A stretch of DNA of 44,152 bases from Caballeronia zhejiangensis (GCF_000698575.1 NZ_JFHD01000048.1:1-44152), one strand, 5' to 3'. Positions 1 to 8,928 are shown, numbered from the stretch's first letter. The notes: generated by a model not told the origin, from the sequence alone. Program-made: numbers and translations.

Positions 1-24
1 GGCGGCGGAGGCTTCCGCCGTTGA
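1..24 (+). CDS. 3' end of a DUF3300-type gene (partial)
   Basis: In the frame beginning at base 1 the first codons read Gly-Gly-Gly-Gly-Phe-Arg-Arg followed by TGA at 22-24. A glycine-rich tail ending in FRR is what I remember for DUF3300 envelope proteins, which commonly sit directly before a DUF2950 gene in Burkholderiales, as here. Only seven codons are visible, so the identity rests on context and tail composition. It would lie 59 bp upstream of the DUF2950 start, consistent with one operon. Confidence 0.45.
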   Translation, partial: GGGGFRR

Positions 25-83
25 TGATCGATTCCATCGTCAAACGCCGCGAATGCGGCGAACGCCAGATCCAGGAGCCCGAC

Positions 84-986
84 ATGAAACCATTCGCCTC
101 ATCGAAGAAGCTCGTCCTGCGCGCGTTCGCGGTCGCGTCGCTCGTGCTCGGCGCGTCGCTCGCGCACGCGCAGGCCGTTTATCCGACGCCCGAAGCGGCG
201 GCGCAAGCGTTCACCGACGCCATCGCCACCAACGACGAAGCCGCGCTCGCCAAAGTGCTCGGCAAGGACCATCGCCGATATGTGCCCGAAGGCAGCATCG
301 GCCGGGAGGATATCTACGCGTACCTCGGCGCGTGGGCGCAGCAGCATCGCATCGTCGAGGATGCGCAAAAGGTCGACGGACATCCTTCAGCGCGCATCGA
401 AGCGGGCACGGACGGCTGGACGCTGCCGATTCCGCTCGTCAAGGTCGCGAACGGCTGGCGCTTCGACATGCGCGCCGCGCGCGACGAGCTGCTGACGAGG
501 CGCATCGGGCGCAACGAGCGATCGGCGATGCAGGTCGCGCTCGCGGTCGTCGCCGCGCAGGACGACTTTCGCAAGACGGCGGGGCGCTACGCCGACCGCT
601 TCGTGAGCACGCCCGGCAAGCACGACGGCCTTTACTGGAACACGGCGCCGGGCGAGCCGGAAAGCCCGCTCGGTCCGCTTGCCGAGACGATGCCGAACAA
701 GCCGACCGACAAGGACGGCTACTACGGCTATCACTACCGCATTCTGACGTCGCAAGGCTCGAACGCACCGGGCGGCGCGAAGAACTATCTTCAGGACGGA
801 CGGCTGACGCAGGGTTTCGGCGTCATCGCGACGCCCGCGCGCTACGGCCAGACGGGCGTGATGACGTTCATGGTCAATCAGGACGGACAGATCTACGAGA
901 AGGATCTGGGCCCGGCTTCCGCAAGCAAGGCGGCGGCGATCAAGTCGTTCAACCCGGATTCGTCGTGGAAGGTGGTGACGCCCTGA
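84..986 (+). CDS. DUF2950 family exported protein
   Basis: A 300-residue protein of the DUF2950 family, with no established biochemical role. The start at 84 is chosen over the in-frame ATG at 21 because AGGAG lies about 8 bases before it and it opens directly into a signal peptide: a basic stretch (KPFASSKK), a hydrophobic Ala/Val/Leu core, and a probable cleavage after AHAQA. The mature part begins YPTPEAAAQAFTDAI. The C-terminal half carries the family's GYYGYHYRIL and GGAKNYL segments. It is therefore likely periplasmic. The gene probably shares a transcript with the DUF3300-type gene whose tail precedes it. It converges on the lipoprotein gene ending at 1024, with 37 bp between the two stops. 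Confidence 0.85.
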   Translation: MKPFASSKKLVLRAFAVASLVLGASLAHAQAVYPTPEAAAQAFTDAIATNDEAALAKVLGKDHRRYVPEGSIGREDIYAYLGAWAQQHRIVEDAQKVDGHPSARIEAGTDGWTLPIPLVKVANGWRFDMRAARDELLTRRIGRNERSAMQVALAVVAAQDDFRKTAGRYADRFVSTPGKHDGLYWNTAPGEPESPLGPLAETMPNKPTDKDGYYGYHYRILTSQGSNAPGGAKNYLQDGRLTQGFGVIATPARYGQTGVMTFMVNQDGQIYEKDLGPASASKAAAIKSFNPDSSWKVVTP

Positions 987-1023
987 GCGGGCGCGGGGTG
1001 GCGCGCGGCTCAGGGCGAGAGGA

Positions 1024-1953
1024 CTATTGTTTCGTCAACTGGCCGTAGGCATAACGAAGTTCGTTCAGGTTATGCACGTTGTACAGAACCGTTCGGCGAT
1101 AACCATTGCTGCCGGTGATCGGCACGAACAGAATGGCCGCGTTGCCGGTATAGGTCGTGCCGGCGGGCACCGAGCAGGAAGTGGCGGGCGCCACGCTCAT
1201 CGTCACGGCGTACATGTTGCGATTGCTGCCGGGCGTCGCCAGCAACATTTTTCCGCTGACGTCGCAACCGCTTAGTTTGCCTGTGAAAGAGCCGTCGTCG
1301 GCGATCGTCAGCGACGTCGACGATTGCGTCCAGGTGCCCGCGACGCTCTGCTGCGTGACACTCAATGCGTTCGCTGCATCGTAGTTCGACGAGAACTCCG
1401 TGGTCGCTCCATTCGCGACGTAGCTCCCGCTGAAAGTGTTTCGCGGCGAGTAGGTTCCGCTTCCCGAGTTCGTCGGATACGCGAACAGCATGTTGTTGAA
1501 AGACAGACCGGACGTCAGCGTCCAGGCCTGCGGCGAGTATGAGATGACGCCATAGAGTGCGCTGGTCACGATCGACCCGATCGCATTGAGCGACGAGATA
1601 TTGCCGTCCGGATCGACTAGCGCGATGGTGCGGTTCGTCAGCGAATTCGTCGTCCAGATTCCTTCGGCGTTCGTTCCTGTTTGCGCCGTCGATCCTGCTT
1701 GCGGATTCGCGAGGCTCGGCAGTGCTTCCCCCACCGTTGCCGGCGAAGACGCCGCAGCAGGCGCGCTGGCGCTGGTCGGCAAATCTGTCGAAGGGACCGT
1801 CGACGACGCCGCGCTGGCCGGTGCGGCCGCGGCGGGCGCGCTGGCGGGCTGACGGTTCTCATCCGCGCCGCCGGAGCCTCCGCCACCGCAGGCGGAAAGC
1901 AAAACGACACTGCTAAACGTCAATGATATGACTGCACATTTTCCGAAAGACAT
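1024..1953 (-). CDS. Predicted lipoprotein, function unknown
   Basis: A 309-residue protein. The start at 1953 is preferred to upstream in-frame ATGs because GCAGGAG stands a few bases before it and the next residues form a lipoprotein signal: SFGKCAV, a hydrophobic core, and the lipobox LLSAC. The cysteine is followed by GGGGSGG and a long low-complexity Ala/Ser/Pro linker to about residue 90, a usual tether from the outer membrane. The remaining 220 residues are rich in Thr/Ser/Asn and alternating hydrophobics, suggesting a beta-sandwich or small barrel, and two Cys near the end could form a disulphide. I do not recognise a named domain. Transcribed away from folD. Confidence 0.7.
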   Translation of the reverse strand: MSFGKCAVISLTFSSVVLLSACGGGGSGGADENRQPASAPAAAAPASAASSTVPSTDLPTSASAPAAASSPATVGEALPSLANPQAGSTAQTGTNAEGIWTTNSLTNRTIALVDPDGNISSLNAIGSIVTSALYGVISYSPQAWTLTSGLSFNNMLFAYPTNSGSGTYSPRNTFSGSYVANGATTEFSSNYDAANALSVTQQSVAGTWTQSSTSLTIADDGSFTGKLSGCDVSGKMLLATPGSNRNMYAVTMSVAPATSCSVPAGTTYTGNAAILFVPITGSNGYRRTVLYNVHNLNELRYAYGQLTKQ

Positions 1954-2296
1954 TCTTGATTTTCTCCTGCAAGCATCGGTAAATAACGCGGCAGGGAGTA
2001 TCCCGGAAGAACGGTGGTTTACTGGTAAGCGGCAAGTAATTTGACAAGCGCTGGGCGAAGACTCATCGGCACGCAGCGGATCCGAGATTCTGGTTTCACG
2101 TCGGTGACCCGCCGAGACTCCCGAGCGCGCCCGGCGGTATAATTTCGCCCTTCCCAAGGGCGCATTTGCCGCACAGCGGCCAAGCAAGCGCCCAGCACCT
2201 TGCGCGAGCGCCGCGCACCGTCGCCGATCAGAGCGGCGGGCACGGCGTCGGCTTCACGCCCTCGCGCGCCCTCGCCCATCCTCGATCCGATTCGCC
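1954..2296. other. Intergenic region between divergent lipoprotein gene and folD
   Basis: 343 bp without a convincing gene. It must hold the promoters of both divergent genes. The right part contains a perfect TATAAT (2138-2143) on the plus strand. Immediately downstream, where transcription should begin, is a perfect 7-bp stem with a 3-base loop (2146-2162, CGCCCTT/AAGGGCG). A leader of about 145 nt then runs to the folD start codon. I see no riboswitch that I recognise. Confidence 0.5.
2138..2143 (+). promoter_or_regulatory. Probable -10 element of folD
   Basis: A perfect TATAAT on the plus strand, in an otherwise GC-rich stretch and pointing toward folD. At 16-18 bp spacing the upstream hexamer is not a good TTGACA (the best is about AGACTC), so the -35 is weak. 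Initiation would fall near 2150, inside a short perfect hairpin. Confidence 0.45.
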
Positions 2297-3151
2297 ATGA
2301 CCGCCCAACTCATCGACGGCAACGCCCTATCCAAGACCCTTCGCGCCGATGTCGCCCGGCGCGCCGCCGCCCTCTCCGCCCGTGGACACAAGCCGGGCCT
2401 GGCCGTCGTGCTCGTCGGCGACAATCCGGCGAGCGAAGTCTACGTGCGCAACAAGGTGAAGGCCTGCCAGGACAACGGCCTGCACTCGGTGATGGACCGT
2501 TTCCCCGCGACGCTCGCCGAACACGAACTGCTCGCGCACATCGAAAAGCTCAACGCCGATGCGTCGATCCACGGCATCCTCGTGCAACTGCCGCTGCCCG
2601 CCCACATCGACAGCCACAAGGTCATCGAGGCGATCGCGCCGGAAAAGGACGTCGACGGTTTTCACGTCGCCAATGCGGGCGCGCTTCTGACCGGCAAGCC
2701 GCTCTTTCGCCCGTGCACGCCCTACGGCGTGATGAAGATGTTCGAAGCGCACGGCATCGACCTGAAAGGCGCGAACGCCGTCGTGATCGGGCGCTCGAAC
2801 ATCGTCGGCAAGCCGATGGCGCTGCTCCTGCTCGAAGCGGGCGCGACCGTCACGATCTGCCACAGCAAGACGCGCGACCTCGCCAAACATACGCGCGACG
2901 CCGATGTGATCGTCGCCGCGGTCGGCCGCCGCGACATCCTCACCGCCGACATGGTGAAGCCGGGCGCGACGGTCATCGACGTCGGCATGAACCGCAACGA
3001 CGAAGGCAAGCTGTGCGGCGACGTCGATTTCGCGGGCGTGAAGGAAGTGGCGGGCTATATCACGCCGGTGCCGGGCGGCGTCGGCCCGATGACCATCACG
3101 ATGCTGCTCGTCAACACGATCGAAGCGGCCGAGCGCGCGGCGCAGGCTTGA
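2297..3151 (+). CDS. folD: Methylenetetrahydrofolate dehydrogenase / methenyltetrahydrofolate cyclohydrolase
   Basis: FolD interconverts 5,10-methylene-THF, 5,10-methenyl-THF and 10-formyl-THF in the cytosol, using NADP. The 284-residue length is standard. Visible family signatures are the substrate-site motif EVYVRNKVKAC (the catalytic lysine lies in the YVxxK pattern), the LVQLPLP segment, the KDVDGFH loop, a Rossmann nucleotide-binding segment VIGRSNIVGKP, and the C-terminal PVPGGVGPMT signature. The gene stands alone with its own leader. The downstream peptidase starts 167 bp later. Identification is secure. Confidence 0.97.
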   Translation: MTAQLIDGNALSKTLRADVARRAAALSARGHKPGLAVVLVGDNPASEVYVRNKVKACQDNGLHSVMDRFPATLAEHELLAHIEKLNADASIHGILVQLPLPAHIDSHKVIEAIAPEKDVDGFHVANAGALLTGKPLFRPCTPYGVMKMFEAHGIDLKGANAVVIGRSNIVGKPMALLLLEAGATVTICHSKTRDLAKHTRDADVIVAAVGRRDILTADMVKPGATVIDVGMNRNDEGKLCGDVDFAGVKEVAGYITPVPGGVGPMTITMLLVNTIEAAERAAQA

Positions 3152-3318
3152 GCGGCGCGGGGCGGCCGCGGGTTGTAGGGGAATGCCGGGCATTGCCTTA
3201 ATCGGCCCCTTAAAAACAAACGATTGGAATTTGCCGCGCCCGCCCCAATAATCTCCGAACGAGCCGGCGCGGGGCGCGACACCCGTGCGGCGTCATCCAA
3301 CATCAGCACGGGAGAGCC

Positions 3319-5442
3319 ATGAGCGATACCACGTCAGCCATCACGTCCGAAGCGGCAGCGGCCAATCCGCTGCTCGACTTCTCCGATCTTCCGCGTTTCG
3401 GCGAGATTCAGCCGGCGCACGTCACGCCCGCGCTCGATGTGCTCCTTGCCAATGCCAAGGCCGCCGTCGACCGTGCAAGCGCGCCCGAGACGCCTGCGAC
3501 GTGGAAAGACGTCGTCGAGGCCGTCGAGCAGGAATCGGAAAAATTGTCGCGCGCGTGGGGCATCGTCGGCCATCTGAACGCCGTCGCCGATACGCCCGAA
3601 CTGCGCGCCGCCCACGCTGAAAACCTGCCGCGCGTGACCGAATTCTCGGCGAGCGTCGGACAGAATCTCGCGCTCTACGAAAAGTACAAGGCGATCGCCG
3701 CCGGTACCGAATTCGCGGGCTTGTCGGCCGAGCGCAAAAAAATACTCGAAAACTCGCTGCGCGATTTCCGTCTCTCGGGCGCCGAATTACCCGAAGACCG
3801 CAAGCCGCGTTTCGCGCAGTTGCAGGAAGAACAGGCGGCGCTGTCGAAGGCGTTTTCGGATCACGTGCTCGATTCGACCAACGCCTATGCGTACATCGTC
3901 ACGCAGAAGAGCGATCTCGCCGGTCTGCCCGACGACGTGATCGAAGCGGCCCACGAAGCCGCGCAACGCGACGGCAAGGAAGGCTGGAAGTTCACGCTGC
4001 ATTTCCCGTCGTATTTCCCGGTGCTGCAGTATTCGGAGCATCGTCCGATGCGCGAGGCGATGTATCGCGCGTACGTCACGCGCGCGTCCGAACTCGGCGC
4101 GACCTATGGCAACGGCAAGGCCGAATGGGACAACACGGCAAACGTCGTCGAGCATCTGAAGCTGCGCGAGGAAGAAGCGAAGACGCTCGGTTATCAGAAC
4201 TTCGCGGAAGTGTCGCTCGCGCCGAAGATGGCGGAATCGCCCGCGCAGGTCATCGCGTTCCTCGAAGACTTGGCGAAGCGCGCCCGCCCCTACGCCGAAA
4301 ACGACTGGATGGAACTGCGCGCGTTCGCCGCGACCGAGCTCGGCATGCCCGAGTTGCAGCCGTGGGACATCGCGTACGCGGCGGAGAAGCTGCGTCAGAA
4401 GCGCTATTCGTTCTCGGAAAACGAAGTGAAGCAATACTTCCCGCAAGAAGCCGTGTTGAAGGGTCTCTTCAAGGTGACGGAGACGCTCTTCAACGTGTCG
4501 ATCCGCCGCGACGAAGCCGCCGTGTGGAATCCGGACGTGCGCTTTTTCCGCGTCGAGAACAAGGACGGCACGCTCGTCGCGCAGTTCTATCTCGACCTCT
4601 ACGCGCGCGAAGGCAAGCGCGGCGGCGCATGGATGGACGACGCGCGCTCGCGTCACAAGCGCGGCGAAGGCGGCGTGCAGACGCCGGTTGCTTATCTCAC
4701 CTGCAACTTTTCGGCGCCGGTGGGCGGCAAACCCGCATGCTTCACGCACGATGAAGTCATCACGCTGTTCCACGAATTCGGGCATGGGCTGCATCACATG
4801 CTGACGCGCATCGACGAACTGGGCGTGTCGGGCATCAACGGCGTGGAGTGGGATGCGGTCGAACTGCCGTCGCAGTTCATGGAGAATTTCTGCTGGGAAT
4901 GGGACGTGTTGACCGACATGTCCGCGCACGTCGAAACCGGCGCGCCGCTGCCGCGCGAACTGTTCGACAAGATGCTCGCCGCGAAGAACTTCCAGAGCGG
5001 TTTGGGCACGCTGCGCCAGATCGTCTTTTCGATGTTCGATATGGTGCTGCACACGTCCTACGATCCGGCCAACGCGACGCAGAACGTCAACGATCTCGCA
5101 CGCGCGATCAACGAGAAGTTCCATGTGATCCCGCAGGCGCCCTTCTCGCGCTGGCCGAATACGTTCAGCCATATTTTCGCGGGCGGGTATGCGGCGGGGT
5201 ATTACAGCTACAAGTGGGCAGAAGTTTTATCCGCCGATGCGTACGCCGCGTTCGAGGAAGCCGCGAAGGCCGGAAGCGGTTCGGTGCTCGATGCGACCAC
5301 GGGTACGCGTTATCGTCGCGAGATTCTGGAAGTCGGCGGCAGTCGTCCGGCGATGGAATCGTTCAAGGCGTTCCGTGGGCGCGAGCCGGATATCGACGCG
5401 TTGTTGAGGCATAACGGGATGTCGGGCGCGACGGTGCATTGA
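3319..5442 (+). CDS. prlC: M3 family zinc oligopeptidase (oligopeptidase A type)
   Basis: A 707-residue cytosolic metallopeptidase of the thimet oligopeptidase family, which degrades short peptides, including cleaved signal peptides in E. coli. The zinc motif HEFGH lies at about residues 485-489 within LFHEFGHGLHH, with the downstream glutamate in the ELPSQFMENF segment that supplies the third zinc ligand in this family. Also present are the PVAYLTCNF and FSHIFAGGYAAGYYSYKWAE segments. The ATG at 3319 follows GGGAGAGCC, a good ribosome site, and no signal peptide is seen. It ends 20 bp before a strong terminator. The prlC name is by similarity; dcp is the alternative M3 enzyme but is less like this one. 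Confidence 0.92.
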   Translation: MSDTTSAITSEAAAANPLLDFSDLPRFGEIQPAHVTPALDVLLANAKAAVDRASAPETPATWKDVVEAVEQESEKLSRAWGIVGHLNAVADTPELRAAHAENLPRVTEFSASVGQNLALYEKYKAIAAGTEFAGLSAERKKILENSLRDFRLSGAELPEDRKPRFAQLQEEQAALSKAFSDHVLDSTNAYAYIVTQKSDLAGLPDDVIEAAHEAAQRDGKEGWKFTLHFPSYFPVLQYSEHRPMREAMYRAYVTRASELGATYGNGKAEWDNTANVVEHLKLREEEAKTLGYQNFAEVSLAPKMAESPAQVIAFLEDLAKRARPYAENDWMELRAFAATELGMPELQPWDIAYAAEKLRQKRYSFSENEVKQYFPQEAVLKGLFKVTETLFNVSIRRDEAAVWNPDVRFFRVENKDGTLVAQFYLDLYAREGKRGGAWMDDARSRHKRGEGGVQTPVAYLTCNFSAPVGGKPACFTHDEVITLFHEFGHGLHHMLTRIDELGVSGINGVEWDAVELPSQFMENFCWEWDVLTDMSAHVETGAPLPRELFDKMLAAKNFQSGLGTLRQIVFSMFDMVLHTSYDPANATQNVNDLARAINEKFHVIPQAPFSRWPNTFSHIFAGGYAAGYYSYKWAEVLSADAYAAFEEAAKAGSGSVLDATTGTRYRREILEVGGSRPAMESFKAFRGREPDIDALLRHNGMSGATVH

Positions 5443-5463
5443 CGTCTCCTGCCGATTGATGCG

Positions 5464-5495
5464 AAAACCCGGTCCGCGAGGACCGGGTTTTTTTT
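5464..5495. terminator. Bidirectional rho-independent terminator
   Basis: The stem ACCCGGTCC/GGACCGGGT with the 4-base loop GCGA is flanked by AAAA on the left and eight T on the right. It terminates the peptidase transcript on the plus strand. Its A-rich left flank would also serve the convergent amidohydrolase gene, whose stop codon overlaps the T-run. Confidence 0.9.
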
Positions 5496-6771
5496 ATCGC
5501 CTCTCAATCCTGAAATCCACCTCCCCCGGCCTTCCTTCCAGCGCCAGCGTCGCACGCACGGCCGGACTCCGGCTCACCACCTTCCCGCGCCTGACAACAA
5601 CCGTTCGCGCCGCCCGCAGCCGAATAGCTTCGACAGGATCGCGCGCATCCAGCACCACGCAATCCGCGTTGCAGCCCACTTCGATGCCATACCCTTCGAG
5701 CCCGAGAATCCGCGCAGGATTTTTCGTGACCGCATCGAAGCACGCGCGCATCGCGTCGACGCCCGTCATCTGCGCGACGTGCAAGCCCATGTGCGCGACG
5801 TCGAGCATGTCGCCCGAACCCAGGCTGTACCACGGATCCATCACGCAGTCGTGCCCGAACGCGACCGTGATGCCCGCCGCCATCAGTTCCGGCACGCGCG
5901 TCATGCCGCGCCGCTTCGGGTAAGTATCCGAGCGCCCCTGCAACGTGATGTTGATGAGCGGATTCGCGATTGCATTCACGCCCGCCTCGCGCATCAGCGG
6001 AATGAGCTTGCTGACGTAGTAGTTGTCCATCGAATGCATCGACGTGAGATGCGAGCCGGTGACGCGTCCATGCAAGCCGAGCCGATGCGTCTCCGCAGCG
6101 AGCGTTTCGATGTGGCGCGACATCGGATCGTCGGACTCGTCGCAGTGCATGTCCACGCGCAAGCCGTGCTCCGCCGCGTATTCGCACAGCAGTTTCACCG
6201 ATGCCGCGCCGTCCGCCATCGTGCGCTCGAAGTGCGGAATGCCGCCGACGACATCGACGCCCATCGCGATCGCGCGCTTCAGATTGTCGAACGCGCCCGG
6301 GCTGCGCAACACGCCGTCCTGCGGAAACGCGACAAGTTGCAGATCGAGATACGGCTTCACGCGCCGTTTCACTTCGACGAGCGCTTCGACGGCCAGAAGC
6401 CGCGGATCGCACACATCGACGTGAGAACGGATCGCGAGCAATCCGCGCGCGACGGCCCAGTCGCAGTACTGCAGCGCGCGCTCGACGAGCGCTTCCTGCG
6501 TGAGATCCGGCTTCAATTCACCCCATAGCGCGATGCCTTCGAGCAGCGTGCCGGACGCATTCACGCGCGGCAGGCCGTAGGAAAGCGTCGCGTCCATATG
6601 GAAGTGCGCGTCGACGAAAGGCGCGGTGACGAGCGAGCCGTTCGCATCGATTTCCTCGCGCGCGGTGGCCGCAAGATGCCGCTCGATCGCGGCGATGCGC
6701 CCCGCCTCCATGCCGATGTCGACGAGTTCGCGCGAGTGAGCGAGCGCCGCGCGGCGAATGATCAAATCCAT
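5494..6771 (-). CDS. Cytosine-deaminase-like amidohydrolase
   Basis: A 425-residue cytosolic metal-dependent hydrolase of the CodA branch of the amidohydrolase superfamily. Metal and catalytic residues are visible: HFH at 56-58, H209 and E212 in HCDESDD, H241 in SHLTSMHS, and D308 in FGHDCVMDPWYSLG. The substrate-contact segment VAFPQ (147-151) is also kept. E. coli CodA, as I recall it, has two adjacent aspartates at FGHDDV; here the second is Cys309, a position known to affect pyrimidine specificity. The substrate may therefore be another purine, pyrimidine or triazine-like ring. It is transcribed after a nitrilase remnant and away from a LysR gene, the usual layout of a small inducible catabolic unit. 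Confidence 0.82.
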   Translation of the reverse strand: MDLIIRRAALAHSRELVDIGMEAGRIAAIERHLAATAREEIDANGSLVTAPFVDAHFHMDATLSYGLPRVNASGTLLEGIALWGELKPDLTQEALVERALQYCDWAVARGLLAIRSHVDVCDPRLLAVEALVEVKRRVKPYLDLQLVAFPQDGVLRSPGAFDNLKRAIAMGVDVVGGIPHFERTMADGAASVKLLCEYAAEHGLRVDMHCDESDDPMSRHIETLAAETHRLGLHGRVTGSHLTSMHSMDNYYVSKLIPLMREAGVNAIANPLINITLQGRSDTYPKRRGMTRVPELMAAGITVAFGHDCVMDPWYSLGSGDMLDVAHMGLHVAQMTGVDAMRACFDAVTKNPARILGLEGYGIEVGCNADCVVLDARDPVEAIRLRAARTVVVRRGKVVSRSPAVRATLALEGRPGEVDFRIERR

Positions 6772-6840
6772 GTGCGAAACCTCCGTGCCGGGCTGTTCGT
6801 CCGATTGTATCGGGACATAAAAGCCGTGCGGAGGCGCGAT

Positions 6841-7323
6841 TCAACCCGTCAATCGATGACGGCCGACGATCGCGAAACTGAGCGGCAGCGAACCGCGCGG
6901 CATCGTGCGTTCCGTCGTGCGCTCCGTCTCGTGCGCAAGCGGATGCGCGTCGAATACGCCGAGGCGATTGCCGCTGTGCGAACCGCGTCGCGCGAGATGC
7001 GGCATGCGATGACGCACGCGCGCGCCGCCGGGAAAACATATCGCGTAGCTGTCGAAGCGCCCGCCGTCTTCGGTGCGCTCGATCCAGCCGACGCCCGCCG
7101 CGACGCCGCTTTCATCGACGGCGGCGGCGATCGCGTGAATCGACGGATCGTCGAACGGATCGGCGCGCGAATCGTCGATACCCGAAGGGGAAAACAGCGC
7201 GAGCCACACGCCTTGGCGCGCGGCATAGGCGAGCTTTGCGGCGATGAATCGACAGTCGAGCGCGGCATCGCCCTTCCGCGATTCGAGCGCGATGACGGCG
7301 ACACGAAACGATGCGGCATCCAA
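6841..7323 (-). pseudogene. Truncated nitrilase-superfamily (carbon-nitrogen hydrolase) remnant
   Basis: The most plausible start is TTG at 7323, preceded by CGGGAG at good spacing; the only ATG further up (7449) would overlap the divergent LysR start. The 160-residue product begins FRVAVIALESRKGDAAL and later has FDSYAICFPGGARVRHR, which resemble the first strand and the YNS...G..RHRK segment of carbon-nitrogen hydrolases. The expected Glu (F-x-E) is replaced after ALFS by Pro-Ser-Gly, the Lys of RHRK by Met, and the protein stops before the region carrying the catalytic Cys. It is therefore about half of a normal family member and should be inactive. An intact ORF of new function is possible but less likely. 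Confidence 0.5.
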
Positions 7324-7414
7324 GTGGAACTCCCGATGTGACGAGTGAGTATTCTCATTGAAGCGCTCGGCAATCGATAAGTAAAATGAATGTTTCGACG
7401 TGTTCGATCGCCAA

Positions 7415-8314
7415 ATGGAATTAAAACTCCTGCGCTCCTTTCTCACCATCGCCGAATTGCGTCATTTCGGCCGTGCCGCCGAAGCGCTGCACTTGAGCCA
7501 GCCTGCGCTCAGCAAGCAGATTGCGTCGCTCGAAGAAAGCCTCGGCGCGCGCCTCTTCGAACGCGGACGCCACGGCGCGGATCTGACGACGTTCGGCGCG
7601 GGCTTCATCGGCGATGCGCAAGCGCTCGTGCGCGACGCCGACGCCGTGCTGGCCCGCGCACGCGAAGCCGCGAGCGGCGCGCGCGGATTTCTGCGCGTCG
7701 GCTTGTGCCTGTCGACGCTCACGCATGTGCCGAAGCTGATCGCCGAATTCGGCGCGCTGAATCCGGACGTGAGCATCACGCTGCACGATCTCTCGTCGCA
7801 CGAACAGACGCGCCGCATCCTCGCGAACAAGCTCGATGTCGGATTCATGCGGATGCCCGCGAGCGCCGGGCTTTCCGGCTTCACCGTGCTCGATGAAACG
7901 CTCGCGCTCGCCGTGCCCGAGCACACGCGCTACAAGCGTCTGCCCGCGAATCTGAACGAACTGAACGAACCGGGATTCATCGCGCTGTCGCGTGGCCGCG
8001 GGCCGGGGCTTGCGGCGCAGATCGATCGCTGGTGCGCGGAGCACGATTTCGCGCCGCGCGTGATTCAGGAAGCGGACGATATCCAGTCCGTGCTCGCATC
8101 GGTGGCGGGCGGCGTGGGCGCGGCGTTCCTGCCATCGCGCGCGCAGTACTTGCTGCGCGATGCGCGCGTGCTGACATTGCGCGATCGAGCGGCGCGCTGG
8201 CGCGTCGGACTTGCATGGCAAGACGAACGCGACGACACCGTCACGCGCCGCTTCGTCGCGTTCATGAAGGCGCGCGTGAAAGACCTGAAGGCGCGCGCTA
8301 CGCTCGACGCGTGA
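7415..8314 (+). CDS. LysR family transcriptional regulator
   Basis: A 299-residue regulator with an N-terminal winged helix-turn-helix (MELKLLRSFLTIAELRH..., then the recognition segment LHLSQPALSKQI at about 30-41) and a C-terminal periplasmic-binding-like effector domain. A GTG at 7400 would add five residues. The ATG at 7415 is chosen because LysR proteins usually begin a few residues before the LRSF motif; neither start has a clear ribosome site. It is divergent from the nitrilase remnant/amidohydrolase unit, which by LysR convention is its probable target, with the operator in the ~90-bp gap. Its 3' end overlaps the convergent acetyltransferase gene by 17 bp. Confidence 0.92.
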   Translation: MELKLLRSFLTIAELRHFGRAAEALHLSQPALSKQIASLEESLGARLFERGRHGADLTTFGAGFIGDAQALVRDADAVLARAREAASGARGFLRVGLCLSTLTHVPKLIAEFGALNPDVSITLHDLSSHEQTRRILANKLDVGFMRMPASAGLSGFTVLDETLALAVPEHTRYKRLPANLNELNEPGFIALSRGRGPGLAAQIDRWCAEHDFAPRVIQEADDIQSVLASVAGGVGAAFLPSRAQYLLRDARVLTLRDRAARWRVGLAWQDERDDTVTRRFVAFMKARVKDLKARATLDA

Positions 8315-8882
8315 GCTTGGCGAGCAGCATCGCTTTGACGTCGGGCCATTCGTCGTCGATGATCGAAAAGCGCACCGAATTGCGCTTGCGGCCATCGGGC
8401 ATGATGCGCTCGTGCCGCACGATGCCTTCCTGTTTCGCGCCGACGCCGAGTATCGCCGCGCGCGATTTCGCATTGAGCTCGTCGGTGGTGAACTGCACGC
8501 GCACGCAACGCATTGCTTCGAACGCGTGCGCGAGCAGCAGAAACTTCGCTTCCGTGTTGATGCCCGTGCGCTGCGTCGATGCCGCGAGCCACGTATGTCC
8601 GATTTCGAGCTTGCGGTTCACGCGGTCGATCTTCCAGTAACGCGTGCTGCCGACGACGCGCGCATCGCTGGCGCGCACGATCACGAACGGCATCACGGTG
8701 CCGGCATCGCGGCCCGCGAGGGCGGTGTCGATATAACGATCGATGGTGTCTTCGTTCGGCACGACCGTCACGCTCAGATTCCAGAGTTCGCCGTCGGCGG
8801 CTGCATCGAGCAAGGCGGCGCGATCCTCGCGTTGCAGCGGACGAAGCTGCACGCGCTCGCCGTTCAAAGTCGGTTGGCTCAT
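8298..8882 (-). CDS. GNAT family N-acetyltransferase (RimJ/RimL-like)
   Basis: A 194-residue cytosolic acetyltransferase. It opens NGERVQLRPLQREDRAAL, the usual first strand and helix of RimJ/RimL-type GNAT proteins. It continues with VVGSTRYWKIDRVNRKLEIGHTWL, the central strands, and TEAKFLLLAHAFEAM, the acetyl-CoA-binding region, where the QRTGINTE stretch replaces the classic Q/RxxGxG/A. Substrate unknown; family members acetylate protein N-termini or small amines. It begins 46 bp downstream of the kdpD stop on the same strand, exactly where kdpE is normally found, so it may be co-transcribed with kdpD. Confidence 0.88.
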   Translation of the reverse strand: MSQPTLNGERVQLRPLQREDRAALLDAAADGELWNLSVTVVPNEDTIDRYIDTALAGRDAGTVMPFVIVRASDARVVGSTRYWKIDRVNRKLEIGHTWLAASTQRTGINTEAKFLLLAHAFEAMRCVRVQFTTDELNAKSRAAILGVGAKQEGIVRHERIMPDGRKRNSVRFSIIDDEWPDVKAMLLAKLTRRA

Positions 8883-8928
8883 CGTTGGTTTTCAGTTTGC
8901 TCGTGAGCCGACATCATAATTCGCCGCG

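Noticed and set aside
3787..5172. 461-codon open frame on the minus strand
   Set aside because: Antisense to the M3 peptidase, whose zinc motif and family segments are clear.
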